From positions 1,124,917-1,188,916 of the forward strand of contig QXEO01000243.1 in assembly GCA_007115705.1 (NCBI GenBank): a stretch of 64,000 nt of DNA, read 5' to 3'. The DNA comes from Dactylis glomerata (Eukaryota > Streptophyta > Magnoliopsida > Poales > Poaceae). A program made the position numbers and the translations under genes. The notes under the pieces were generated by a model. The model had not been told where the DNA came from and searched no databases. It saw only the letters and a list, made by a program, of their open reading frames with translations. The stretch's first letter is position 1. Each line of letters begins with the position of its first letter. Of this stretch, positions 12,201 to 23,121 are shown in pieces.

Positions 12201-15200
12201 CAACCTGCAAATCAAAGATGAACCTCTTATATGCCTAAGCCTAACAAGAATCTCTTCAAGAGAGATGCCTTCTTCTTAATGCGGCCATTCTTTTATTAAT
12301 TTCTGTACAACAAAAAAGTACATACATATTCCGAACTCTGTCTACAAAGAAAAGGACAAATAGCCGTATGGCTGGTTTTTTTGTCTCAAATCAGAACTGT
12401 GGTCTAATGTGATTATATAAAATAACCCATTGAGAAACCTGGTTGAGAAATTAGATGTAAGATCAAAATGAGTCAAGAGATAGTCATACCGCTAATCTCC
12501 GCGGCGTCCCATAAGAGTGCACCTTCCCATGGCTCAGTCTACGCTTCCCTAGTATTTGAACTAGAGATTTCTCAAGCTGGGAAAGATCAAAAGGTAAAGA
12601 AAGTCAAATCATAACTTAAATGTTGAGCAAGTGTCATCGTGTTGTTTCTAGTTCAAATGCAAAACCATGTTGAACTAGAGATTTACTTGTTCAGTTGCGT
12701 CTACCACATCATGGGGTGGCAACTCTTCTGTTCCTATTTCAAGAACAAACACCTGTGCTTGCCCCAGCACTTCCTAAATGACAGAAACCAAAGGCCATGG
12801 TCAAAGGTCTGTTTCTTGGATGTTGTGACATGTATATTCACAACAGTAAGTGTTTCAAAATTACACTCAGCAATAAGATAGTGATGTAAACTAAATACCT
12901 TTCTACTAAGCTTTTCGGAGATATGGGGGTAGATAAGACTAGCCTCTTGGTGAGTGCCCAATGGATAACCAATGTCCTCCCGTGTTTTCAACCAAAGCTG
13001 AGAACATCGGCGGGCAAGACTGTGCAAATAAGAGTCAGCAGTATCAGAATTTTGTTTCTAATAAAATGCAAAAGCTAAAAGAAGGGAAATTACTTGATAA
13101 ACATCAACCAAGAATAATGAGTGGTAAAACACGAATAAGAAAAATATAAATTTTTGTTAATAAGTAAATTTTGTTGTAGTGAGAAAATTCTTAATATAAC
13201 TTGCAGAAAAATGTGGAACGATACACCTGAGAGAGAGAGAGACGGTGCACTCTATATTTGTTACTCCCTCCGATGGGAAATAAGTGTCGGTGACTTAGTA
13301 CAAAATCACTGACACTTATTTCCGATCGGTGGGAGTACTAAAGTAGAGTTCTATGAGTGAATAAAGAAAAAATAACGACATTAATATTTCCTAATTATCG
13401 GTAAATGGTATGAAGAAAGAAATGTCTACTAAGTTGCAAATTCACATTGCTGGATAAGAAGCAGAAACACAATGCTAGTTTACACTTCTGCCATATAGGT
13501 GAACTCAAAGTTTCCAGGATTCAATGATGAGAAAACACATAAAAAGAAACCAACAAAAATAATTCCGCACCTCCGCATGCGACCAAAATATCTTGCACGC
13601 TCAGTTACACCAACAAAGCCTCTAGAATCTAAAATATTAAAAGCATGAGAGGCCTTCAGAACCTGGTCATACCTAATCCATTCCAAATCAAAGACAACCT
13701 TATCAATCTTATCAATTTCAGAAAGTATCCAAGAAAAAGAAGAAGATATGTCAGTCAAGCATACGCAGGAATTGGCAGCCCAAGTGATAATAAAGAGCGA
13801 GCCTCTACTTCAAAATCGTCAAAGTGCTTTTGAATGTGATCGACATTTGCTTGCTCCAAATAATATGCACTCATCTCTTTCCTGCATCAGGAACCAGATA
13901 TGAGATTCTGAAATCCAAGCATAGGTCGTAATAGATTGGAGCAGTGATACTTGTCAATTCATCAAATTCAACAAGGACAATAATGACATTTCACAGCATT
14001 CACATTCATGATAATGAGAAAAATGAGGACTGGAATAGTGAAGCATAGCACGTAAAATACGAAAGAGAAAGATAAGGTACACACGGCTTCCATAGAAACA
14101 TACTCATTCTCTAGGAATAGTTCTCCATACGTAATTCCTTCGGTGTATTGTATCTTTTTGAAATGATCTACTCCCTGTCAGAACATCTAAAACAAAGTAA
14201 GGTCAGCTCTTTCAATGTGCATATGACCTAGCAGAGTAAGGTGGAAATATCTTATAAGAGAACTATGATTGGTCGACTAGATCTTCTATAATTATTAAAA
14301 TGGATGGTCATGTGAGCATACAGATAAAGGAGGCATGATTCAGAAGATAACTGAAACTGTGCTGAGCACTCTGCATATACAACTTATACGGAAAAAATAC
14401 AGTCACTACTGGACTTACCTGAAGTGACATGAGGATACGTTCAAGTCCATATGTAATTTCGACAGAAACTGGCAGCAAGGGAAGACTTCCTGACTATGAA
14501 ATGTCATTAAGATTTATAAGAATCCAAGATTAGAATGGATTTGCACAACTTCCAGCAAGATTTTGGCAGCAAAGTTAAAGAACTGAACATGTTTTGTACA
14601 GATTTGATTAGCTATACCTGCTGAAAATATGTGAATTGCGTGATTTCCATGCCGTCCATCCAAACCTCCCAACCCAATCCCCAAGCACCAAGAACCTGTC
14701 AATAACAGGAAGAAACACCATTCGATAAAAATAACGCACTGGAGACTACTTTATTGCGATGACATTTCATATGACTAAGTGGATATGCTGTATGATTTTC
14801 CATCATATTTTATAATCCAATTAAAACATGCATAGTGTAGACAAAGAAGAATATGACAGGAAAAAAAAAAGAGGGAAGAACTTAACTGGACTCTCCCAGT
14901 TGTCTTCGACAAAACGGATGTCATGTTCATGAACATTGATACCTGAGATAAAAAAAGATATAAGCACCCAATGGCTTCCTCTCTTCCATAATGCGCTGGA
15001 TAGAGAGCTAAAGCCATGTAAGATTTTAAAATGCTAATACCTAATGCTGAAAGGCTATGCAGAAAGAGGTCCTGCGAATTTCCAGGATCAGGCTTCAGAA
15101 TCACCTATTGTTGGTCAGGCATCGACATGGAGAAATGAAAGGTGTGGCCAGCAATCAGTAACGGTTTGAGAACGGACCAAGCAATAAACAGGGTGGAAGA

Positions 15201-15906
15201 GTTTGGGAGGTCGCGTAGTGGACCTGAAACTGGGTGTGGCGCTGAAGCCTGTTAGGGTTGTCGCCGTAGCGGCTGTCGTCCGGCCTCACACTTGGCTCCA
15301 CATATCTTTGAAGAGAGTGCCATGTTAGCAAATCAGGATCAGAGCAAATACGTTTTAAGCCCAGTGCATTGCATCGCATTCGCATCACTATGTGTGTATG
15401 ACGGAAGACTACTTACGCGACGTTCCATGGCTCGGGGCCAAGCACTCTTAGGAATGTCAGAGGATTCATCGTCCCTGCTCCAACCTGCAAGAGTTGGAGC
15501 ACAGAATCAGCCACTTGTGTCGGTGAAGCAAATGATCGAAGAGTTGGTGGGCTAGCGGTACCTCGGTGTTGCTGCATTGCATGACGGCACATCCGACGGA
15601 GGCCCAGTACTCCTGGAGGCGCTGGATGGCCTGCTGAAACGTCAGCACGGAGGCGGAGGCACCGTTGCCGGATGAAGAGGAGTAGAGCGCAGCGGCCCCA
15701 TCGGAACTGGAGCGGGACACCGCTGGAGCAGACAGGAGGCGGCCGCGGAATGGGCGTGAGCCAGAGCGGCGGATGGGGCCTGGCGGCAGAGAAGGAGATG
15801 TGAGAGCGGAGGGGATGATTAATCTGTTCGAGTGAGCTGCCACGGCGGCGGGGTGGAGGACGGGAGCCATGCCGGTGCCGATGCCCGTGGCTGTGCCCGC
15901 GACCAT
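3230..15906 (-). CDS. EDD1: Glycine--tRNA ligase, chloroplastic/mitochondrial (bacterial-type alpha+beta fusion), 35 exons
   Basis: Charges tRNA-Gly in plastids and mitochondria. Residues 1-87 look like a transit peptide. The class II alpha part follows (from TFQQAIQRLQEYW, with LGPEPWNVAYVEPS, GDNPNRLQRHTQFQ, GAWGLGWEVWMDGMEITQF), then the beta part from about residue 394 (VFVLEIGTEELPPHD) to the usual C-terminus (SVLPGF). Exons: 15906-15562, 15484-15417, 15305-15224, 15104-15041, 14942-14887, 14695-14618, 14493-14419, 14174-14104, 13881-13765, 13672-13571, 13019-12899, 12752-12687, 12576-12490, 12204-12103, 11904-11841, 11210-11155, 10544-10473, 10064-9982, 9847-9799, 6627-6565, 6315-6226, 6129-6043, 5905-5831, 5743-5685, 5474-5381, 5307-5089, 4989-4895, 4786-4696, 4631-4527, 4444-4406, 4257-4168, 3947-3846, 3699-3618, 3493-3408, 3328-3230. 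They sum to 3234 nt, frame intact. Start uncertain: ATG at 15906 or 15870; an in-frame ATG also lies at 16146 inside a transposon. Confidence 0.93.
7785..9218. mobile_element. MITE-like element with palindromic ends, split by a retroposon
   Basis: Both ends carry the palindrome GGGAGCATATGCTCCC (7792-7807 and 8125-8140). The AT-rich body of about 340 bp contains an inverted pair related to 'cgacattctatg' near 7870 and 8040. The right end continues after the retroposon at 9203-9218. I see no clear target duplication, so the superfamily is not assigned. Confidence 0.55.
8148..9202 (+). mobile_element. 5'-truncated non-LTR retroposon (LINE 3' end)
   Basis: It is flanked by a perfect 17-bp target duplication, TATGCTCCCGGGTGCCA, at 8131-8147 and 9203-9219. 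The right side ends in a short A-rich tail (GAGAAAAA) after 'gttgaataaattaataaagaaa' and 'gatgcagaggccggggg', a 3' end I associate with grass LINEs. The 1055 bp hold no intact reading frame. A processed pseudogene is the alternative. Confidence 0.72.
13262..13337. mobile_element. Short Stowaway MITE in synthetase intron 10
   Basis: The 76-bp hairpin starts TACTCCCTCCGATGGGAAAT and ends with the inverse, TTTCCGATCGGTGGGAGTA. It includes TA at each edge. It lies between exons 10 and 11 and does not touch the splice sites. Confidence 0.88.
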
Positions 15907-16616
15907 GGTTAGAAGAGGAAGAAGAGGAACAAGAGAGGATAAGGCAGGCGGATGGAATTGAAGCGGGAAGAGGGATGAAATACTAAGAGCATCTCCAGCA
16001 GAAGCGCTATATCTGCGCGTTGTAAAATGGCGAACCAGCGCGCCGTATCCGTATGCAGCGCGCGGAGCCCGCGAGCCCTTCGCCGGAAGCTCCAAAACGG
16101 CGCTGGAAAATGCAGCGCGCAAGCAGCACTTCACCAGGCGCTGCATACTAGCGCGCGCTTGACCAGCGCAAACAACAATCCAACATATGCATACATTCTA
16201 CTAGATCAAACAAACACAAAATAAATCAAGCACAAATAGCTCAACAAATAGCATAGTTTAACCCAAACATAGACAAAGTTCAACACATGATATAGTTCAA
16301 CAACGTTGGACAAAGTTCAAACACGATGGACAAATAGCAAAGTTCATACATATTGACAAAGTTCACCTCATTTGTCAATATTATCAATTCCATCTCCATC
16401 TTCTTCGGAGTCTTGCACGATGGTGTTGGGAGTTGAATCTCTATGTGCTTCATTGGTAGACGGAGATGGATCAACCAAAGAAGCCATGAATCCTCCCGGC
16501 GGTGCTCTCATGCCTCCCATGGCGGCATGCCCACTCATCCCACCCATGCCACACATGGCGGATTGCCCACTCACCCCACCCATGCTTCCAAGACCCATGC
16601 CTCCATAGCCTCCAAA

Positions 16617-16740
16617 TCCTCCCGGTTGTGCTCCCATGACTCCAAAGCCTCCGGGTTGTGCTCCCATGACTCCAAAGCCTCCGGGTTGTGCTCCCATGGC
16701 TCCAAAGCCTCCCGGTTGTGCTCCCATGGCTCCAAAGCCA
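16617..16740 (-). repeat. 30-bp tandem repeat in the Harbinger ORF1 tail
   Basis: About four copies of a 30-bp unit (cctcccggttgtgctcccat plus 'gactccaaag') encode repeats of GAQPGGFGAM or GAQPGGFGVM on the minus strand. They give the ORF1 C-terminus a low-complexity Gly/Met/Gln composition. Confidence 0.9.
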
Positions 16741-17699
16741 CCCATGCCTCCATACCCCATCGGTGCTTGTCCCATGAATCCATAGCCTCCCGGTGGTGCT
16801 CCATAGCCTCCCATGCTTCCAAAGCCTCCCGGGACACTCATTCCTTCATTTTGCGCCTTCATGAGGTTTGCTAACTTTCTTTTTTTGTCTAACACTTCGT
16901 CGCGAGCAAGGTTGATGTACTCTTTTTGTCTTTCATCCATGTTAGAGGTGTCCATGAAGAAGAGCTTCCTCTCTTCGTCCAATAGACGTTGATGCTCCTC
17001 ATTGGCAAGCTTCTTCTCCTCCATTGCCATCCTCCTCTCCTCGGCGGCCGCCAATCTCTCCTCCAACGCCACGCGCCGCGCCTCGGCCTCCTTCTTGTCC
17101 TCATTGTACTCCTTTCTTGCTTTGGCCATGTTCTCCATAGCTATTGCTATGTCATCATCCCCGGACTTCTTTCCCCTCATCTCTTTGGCTTTCCTCTGTC
17201 CAAGTTTCGGCCTTCTTGTGTTCGCAACCGAGTGAGGAGTAGAGCTTCTCTTCCTATCCTCGCCACCACTTGATACATCATCATCAATGATGGTTGCCTC
17301 CGCGGTTGCTTGTCGCGCCAACATTGTTGGCACGTCCACTTTACCACGGTTTGTCCACTTCTCCTCATCTTTGAGCACATCATAGCAATGGTGCAATGTA
17401 AAAGTCTTTCCGGGGAGCTTCTTGCCCTTCTTGTCCTTCTTCCCCTCATCTCGAAAGAAGCCTTGACTCATGGAATTCTACATTATGAATTAAGTAGAAT
17501 AGATGAGTAAAATAGTTATGCACATGTGAATAAAACAGGTATGCACATGTGAACAACTTACTCTATCACTATCGTTGGTGCCACTTGGGTTGATATCATC
17601 AACCGTCTTTTGCGCACTTGCCCACCTTGAACAATCTTGGTTGATGACCGACCAACGAGACCGAAGAGAGCGGCTCGTGCGATCAACTCCATGGGTGTT

Positions 17700-19292
17700 T
17701 GATACGTCTCAAACGTATCTATAATTTTTGATGCTCCATGCTTGTTTCTACACCATTTGCCTATTGTTTCGTTACACTTAGTGGCATTTTTATACATTTT
17801 CCGGAACTAACCTATTAACGAAGTGCCACAGTGCCAGTTTCCTATTTTCTGCTGTTTTTGTGTTTCAGAAGTGATACACAGGAAATATTCTCGGAATTGG
17901 ACGAAACAAGTTCCTGAAGACTTATATCACGGGGAAGCTTCCAGACATCCGAAGAAGAGACAGAGGAGGGCCACGTGGGCCCCACACGCACAGGCGGCGC
18001 GGCCAGGCCCCTGGCCGCGCCACCCCTGTGTGAGGGGGCCTGGTCCCTCCTCTGACATCGCCCCTTCGCCTATAAAGACCCCCCGACGAGAAAAACCTAA
18101 GGGCCCGATCAGTTTTCCAGAATACATCGCGATCCGCCGCCGCCGTCGACCCGAAGATCGGGAGGGTCCAGAAGCTCTTCCCGGCACCCTGCCGGAGAGG
18201 GGAATCGCCACCGAAGGTCTTCTTCATCGCCATGCTTGCCTCCGGAGCGATGAGTGAGTAGTCTACCTTGGACTATGGGTCCATAGCAGTAGCTAGATGG
18301 TTGTCTTCTCCACTATGTGCTTCATGTTTAGATCTCATGAGTTGCCCTACATGATTGAGATCACCGTTATGTAATTCTATGATGTTGGTTTGTTGGGATC
18401 CGATGAATATTGGTGTTTATGATTAAGTTGTTGTACTGAATTATATCTTTTGTTATCTCTATGTTGTTTATGATCTTGCATGCTCTCCGTTGTTAGTAGC
18501 TATCTTGGCCGAGTAGTTGCTAGTGACTCCAAGAGGGGGTATTTATGCTCGATAGTGGGTTCATGTCTCTATTTCACCTGGGGGAGTGACAGAAACCTCT
18601 AAGGTGGTAGATGTGCTGTTGCTACTAGGGAGAAAACAACATTCATATGCTCAAGGGCATATGCTTTGTTTACATTACACACTTTGCTTAATGCAATTAT
18701 CTGTTGTTCGCAACTTAATACTTCTAGGGTGTTCGGATGATATCCCCGGGAGTGGATTATTAGTCATAGATGCAGTTGGATGGCGGTCTATGTATTTTGT
18801 TGTAATGCCCAGAGTAAATCTCATAGTGATCTTCTTGACATATCACGTTATCTTTATTCTATCAATTGCCCAACTGTAATTTGTTTACCCAGCATGTTAT
18901 TTTATCTATGGAGAGACACCACTAGTGAACTGTGGACCCCGGTCCTATTTTAATCATATTGCTATCACCTGTTTACTTTTCCCGCACTATTTACTTTACT
19001 CGCACATTACTACTGTTTTCCACTCGATACACTCATAACCTTTGTTTCAAGCAAACCGGTGAGATTGACAACCTCATCGTAAGTTGGGAACAAAGTACTT
19101 GTTTGTGTGTGTGCAGGTTCCACAACACCTTCAGTCGTCATCGTCTCCCTTCTCCTGTTCGATAAACCTTGGTTTCTTAATTGAGGGAAAACTTGCTGCT
19201 ACACTCATCATACCTTCCTCTTGGGGTTCCCAACGGGCTGGTTATTCACCACGCACAAGGACAGTTTGCTCCCACATCAACTTGGAGTAGCA
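17700..19292 (+). repeat. 5' LTR
   Basis: Runs from TGATACGTCTCAAACG to CTTGGAGTAGCA and matches 23122-24714 base for base apart from about six substitutions. The GC-rich segment at 17930-18240 with 'cctataaagacc' at 18067 may hold the promoter. Confidence 0.95.
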
Positions 19293-19302
19293 GCTATTTT
19301 TC

Positions 19303-19320
19303 TGGCGCCGTTGCCGGGGA
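19303..19320 (+). other. Primer binding site, tRNA-Asp type
   Basis: TGGCGCCGTTGCCGGGGA lies 10 bp after the 5' LTR and is complementary to the 3' end of plant tRNA-Asp as I remember it. This site type is common in Athila-like Gypsy elements. Confidence 0.85.
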
Positions 19321-19489
19321 AGAGAGAAGACTTCTGCGAGGGGAGTTCTTCGCACACACATTCTTTACTTTGTTATTTGTTTTGCTTTACTTTATTTTAT
19401 TTTACCTGCATTGCTTTTTATATCAAAAACCCAAAAAAATTAGAATCCTTGGTAGTTGTTTTTACTTATCTGCTTTTAGTTTTGTTACA

Positions 19490-20185
19490 ATGAGTAATCC
19501 TGAAGTAGAAGTTCGTAGTTTCAAGCAACAAGGGGGAGAAAGTTTAAAAGATGCTTGGTACCGTATTAACAATGCTCATCATAGGTGTACCAAAAAGCAC
19601 TCCACCACGATCCTCCTTAGAAATTTTTATGTTGGTATATCTAGCTGGAATAGGTATGTTCTTGATACTCTTACAGGAGGTAATTTTCTGGGTACTCCCG
19701 CGGGAGAAGCATGCACTATAATTGAAAGTTTAGTGGGAGTACCACCTATTCATGTTGCTAAGACTGAGACCACCTTGGAAGAGGTGGTAGAAAAGCTCAG
19801 CTCCTTAGAAAAAAGTTTGCCAAGTATCCTAGAAAATGCTAGCCGCGTTAGTGAATTAATAGAAAATATTGGTAAGAGAATTACCATTTTAGAGGCTAGC
19901 ACTACTCATGACAATCAAAACTTAAGGATTGGTAAACTAGAGGAGTCTATGGAAACTCTTAGTTTAATCTTCTCTTCTCTTAAATTTAAGAAGGAGAAAG
20001 TGTTTGTTGGAAAAGAGCAAAAATTTATGTATGTTCCCAAGGTTTCTGCGCTTAAATCTCAACATGTTCTTAAGATTGGTAAGACTCTTAGTTCCACTAA
20101 GGGTGACTTGCAGGTTGAATCATCTTCGGGAACCTTCAAAGAGCCTACTGAGGTAACTAGCACTTCATCTATTGATATTACTTGA
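19490..20185 (+). CDS. gag: gag-like protein of the LTR retrotransposon
   Basis: A 231-residue frame starting MSNPEVEVRSFKQQGGE. The N-terminal third has the Athila-type gag block ESLKDAWYRINNAHHRCTKK and LLRNFYVGISSWNRYVLDTL followed by GGNFLGTPAGEACTIIESLV. The middle is a predicted coiled coil (LEEVVEKLSSLEKSL and ISELIENIGKRI-like heptads). There is no zinc knuckle and no protease or reverse transcriptase follows, so it is a shortened structural protein. The upstream in-frame ATG at 19181 lies in the LTR and was not chosen. The frame is undamaged, in keeping with a young insertion. Confidence 0.8.
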   Translation: MSNPEVEVRSFKQQGGESLKDAWYRINNAHHRCTKKHSTTILLRNFYVGISSWNRYVLDTLTGGNFLGTPAGEACTIIESLVGVPPIHVAKTETTLEEVVEKLSSLEKSLPSILENASRVSELIENIGKRITILEASTTHDNQNLRIGKLEESMETLSLIFSSLKFKKEKVFVGKEQKFMYVPKVSALKSQHVLKIGKTLSSTKGDLQVESSSGTFKEPTEVTSTSSIDIT

Positions 20186-23104
20186 TTCGCACTTTTCTGC
20201 GCCTAGCTCAAAGGCGTTAAAGAAAAGCACTCTTGGGAGATAACCCATTGTTTACTTTTTAGTACTTTTTCTTTTATTTGAGTCTTGGAAGTCATTACTA
20301 CTGTAATGACCGCTCCTTATCTTGTTTATTTCGTTTTTGTGCCAAGAGAAGCCTCTAATTTGAGTGAGGTAAAGATTTGGGGATGTTGCTGTCCTGAAAC
20401 TGTTTTCGGTGCTGCACCGTAAAAATTCGTGAAAATTCTCTGTATATCTTTTGGACCTGTGATTTCTTGTGCATATGCCCCAGGTTATATCCAAACTTTT
20501 ATTAGTTGAACACTTTTTGATTTGAGCAACGGAAAATCCCTCAAAAATTTGTCCTTTGTCAGCTGTCCAGTTTTGACAGATTTCTGCCAATATTTGTTTT
20601 TGCCACTTTATCGCTTTCTTATGAGTTCTTTTTTATCATGGAACTCTTGTGGAAGTTGCTACAGTAGTATATACTTTATATGTGGTGGTTTTGGGTTGAA
20701 ACCTGAAGTTAAAAGAGGTTGAATATATTTTATGCTTACACTAATGTTGCTAATAGAATTGTGTTTAGTTTTGTATGAAGGAAGTTTTCAAGTGTAGGGA
20801 TTGGAGAATGATGAGATGAGTTGAAGAATGGACAAAAGCTCAAGCTTGGGGATGCCCATGCATCACCCCAAGAAATATCCAAGAAGTACAAGCGTCAAAG
20901 CTTGGCGATGCCCCCGAGGCACCCCTTCTTCATCGGCAAAAATCAGGTCACCTTTCAAAACACTATATTTTTATTGCTTCATGCACTATGTGTTTTTCTT
21001 GGAGCGTCAGTTGTTTTAGTTTTCTTAGTTGGTTTAGTTTGTTTGTTTGCTGCAATAAATGGTTGGACCGCAACAAATTTCCTTTGGAGGAGATGTACTC
21101 GTTTTCATTTGCAAAGAACGCTCTAGTTTTCACTCTTATCGTTTATCGAGCGTTCTACTTTTTCTGCTACTGGTTTTGGTTTTCGTTTTCGCCTTGATTT
21201 GCGTTCAGATCTTGTCATATCTTTTCATCAAGGTGTATTTTTGCCTCTGATCTTCATTGGTTTTCATCAAAAGAGGTGTTTATAAAAATTTCAAATGGTG
21301 TTGGAAAAGAGAAAAAGCTTTGTGCAAAATAGTGGTACAAGAAGGAGCTTGTGTAGACTGCGGCTTAGGCTTTTTCATGTCATGCTTGATTTTTTTTGAT
21401 AGTATGCTTAGTGGTTTTGCTGTAGCATGACTTGTCTCAAATAACTGAGATTGCTTAATGAGCCTTTGAAAAAAATCATGCGTTGTTTTTATTGTATGGA
21501 AGCATTATTTTGGTTTTCTCCTTGATGCTTTATTTGGGTTGACTTGGCGCATGCTCACACATGTTAGACTCTTACAAAGTCGCCATTAGCCTTCATGATC
21601 ATTTAGTTTTTGACTTTTGATGCCATCGTATGCTTCTTTTAATGTCGCTTTGTCGCTTTGCATGATTATGGCCATTATTGCTCTCTTAGTTGGTCGCTCC
21701 CAGTCTTTTGCTAGCCCTCGCCTTGTACTGAGTATGAGCTCTACTCGTGCATCCAACTCCTAAAAGCCAAAGTTTTTCAAAGTGTCCACCATACATACCT
21801 ACTAGCAATTTGCTATTCCAAGTAAATTTGACTTGCTTTTATTTTCTCTTCAAATTAAACTCTTACCAGTGTTATGCGAAATTCGGTCAGTAAAGCTCTC
21901 ACGAACCGGAAGGCACACTTTACTTTTTCCTGTTCTTAAAAATTTGACATTGTGGTCTTTTATGTTGAGTTGTTATGCTTGCAAGTTGTAAGTTGGATTC
22001 TAGCCCAGCCATGCAGTCATGGGCAAGCTTTCAACATTGCACTTCTTATTTGAGTTGATATCGTGATCTTTTGTTTATGGATGTCCGCGGTGTGAAATGA
22101 ATTGGGAATCTTGTGAGGATCATGGAGTTTTTATATGTGTTAGGGAAACGCCGGGCCGCCAATCTAAGCCATGCATAATTCATGGTGGAAATTTGTAGCA
22201 TACCCATGGTGAACATTCGACGACGCATCTCATAATAAAAAGCTAAACAATATAGCAAATAAAAGAGATGTCGAGGTGTTCATTGTCTGCTTGTCCTGTC
22301 ATTTTGGTGTGGGCTTGTTCCATGTCATCGGGCACGGAGGTACCCCATTGGCGGTTCTCAATGATATGCATATACTTACAATGACAAGAGCCTTGCTTGG
22401 GACTCTAAGTAAAGTAGCATGAGGTTTGGGTACTCGTATTCACGGGGCACGAGGTTTTCAACTTATGATTTGTCAAGCATATGCATCATAATTGTTCTCG
22501 CATTAACTTTAACCATTCAAGATGCTTATGATGGGGGCAATGAGAGCTCAAAGCCGGTAAGTACCATAATTTTTGAAGGTTATAAAACTTGCAATCACTG
22601 CTTCCCTCTGCGAAGGGCCTTTCTTTTACTTTTATGTTGAGTCACCACCTTCTTTCTTTATGCACCATTAAGAGAGCATAGTTGTCATTCTTAGTGTGAT
22701 ATGCATTGTCCCAAAGTTCATTGATTGATTCATATTGTTGGTTTCACTTGTTCTTAAATTATTTGTATCTAGTCGCCCTCTTAAACTTTGAGGTGTCCTA
22801 TGCATTTATGTTTTGCTCTCTTTGAAGGACAAGCTGAAAACCATTTGTATGTTTTTCCTTATGATTTGAACACACATTTGACTTTTATTGTTTCATTATC
22901 ATGATCTTTTGTTTGTGTTCATTTACATGTTTACAACATGGTTGCTAAGTTCTTATTGTCATGATTATATCTTCATGCCCATGTTTTAAGTTCTATTGAT
23001 CCCAGCTCACCAATGCTTGCATATATGATCAAGATTGTGTAGGTGCATGTTACCTCAAAAATTATTCTTTTGTTATCACTTACCTACTCGAGGACGAGCA
23101 GGAG
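20186..23104 (+). other. Non-coding interior of the LTR retrotransposon
   Basis: About 2.9 kb without a convincing reading frame. The phrase 'aagcttggggatgc' occurs at 20842 and again just before the 3' LTR. Pol is absent, not merely frameshifted: I see no protease, reverse transcriptase or integrase motif. Confidence 0.7.
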
Positions 23105-23121
23105 TTAAGCTTGGGGATGCT
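23105..23121 (+). other. Polypurine-tract region before the 3' LTR
   Basis: 'taagcttggggatgct' directly abuts the 3' LTR and contains the purine run GGGGA. Its position is right for priming plus-strand synthesis. Confidence 0.6.

Noticed and set aside
16368..17471. Host NAM-like or glutathione-transferase-like gene
   Set aside because: It lies inside inverted GAGCATCTCC ends with a TAA duplication and has the layout of Harbinger ORF1.
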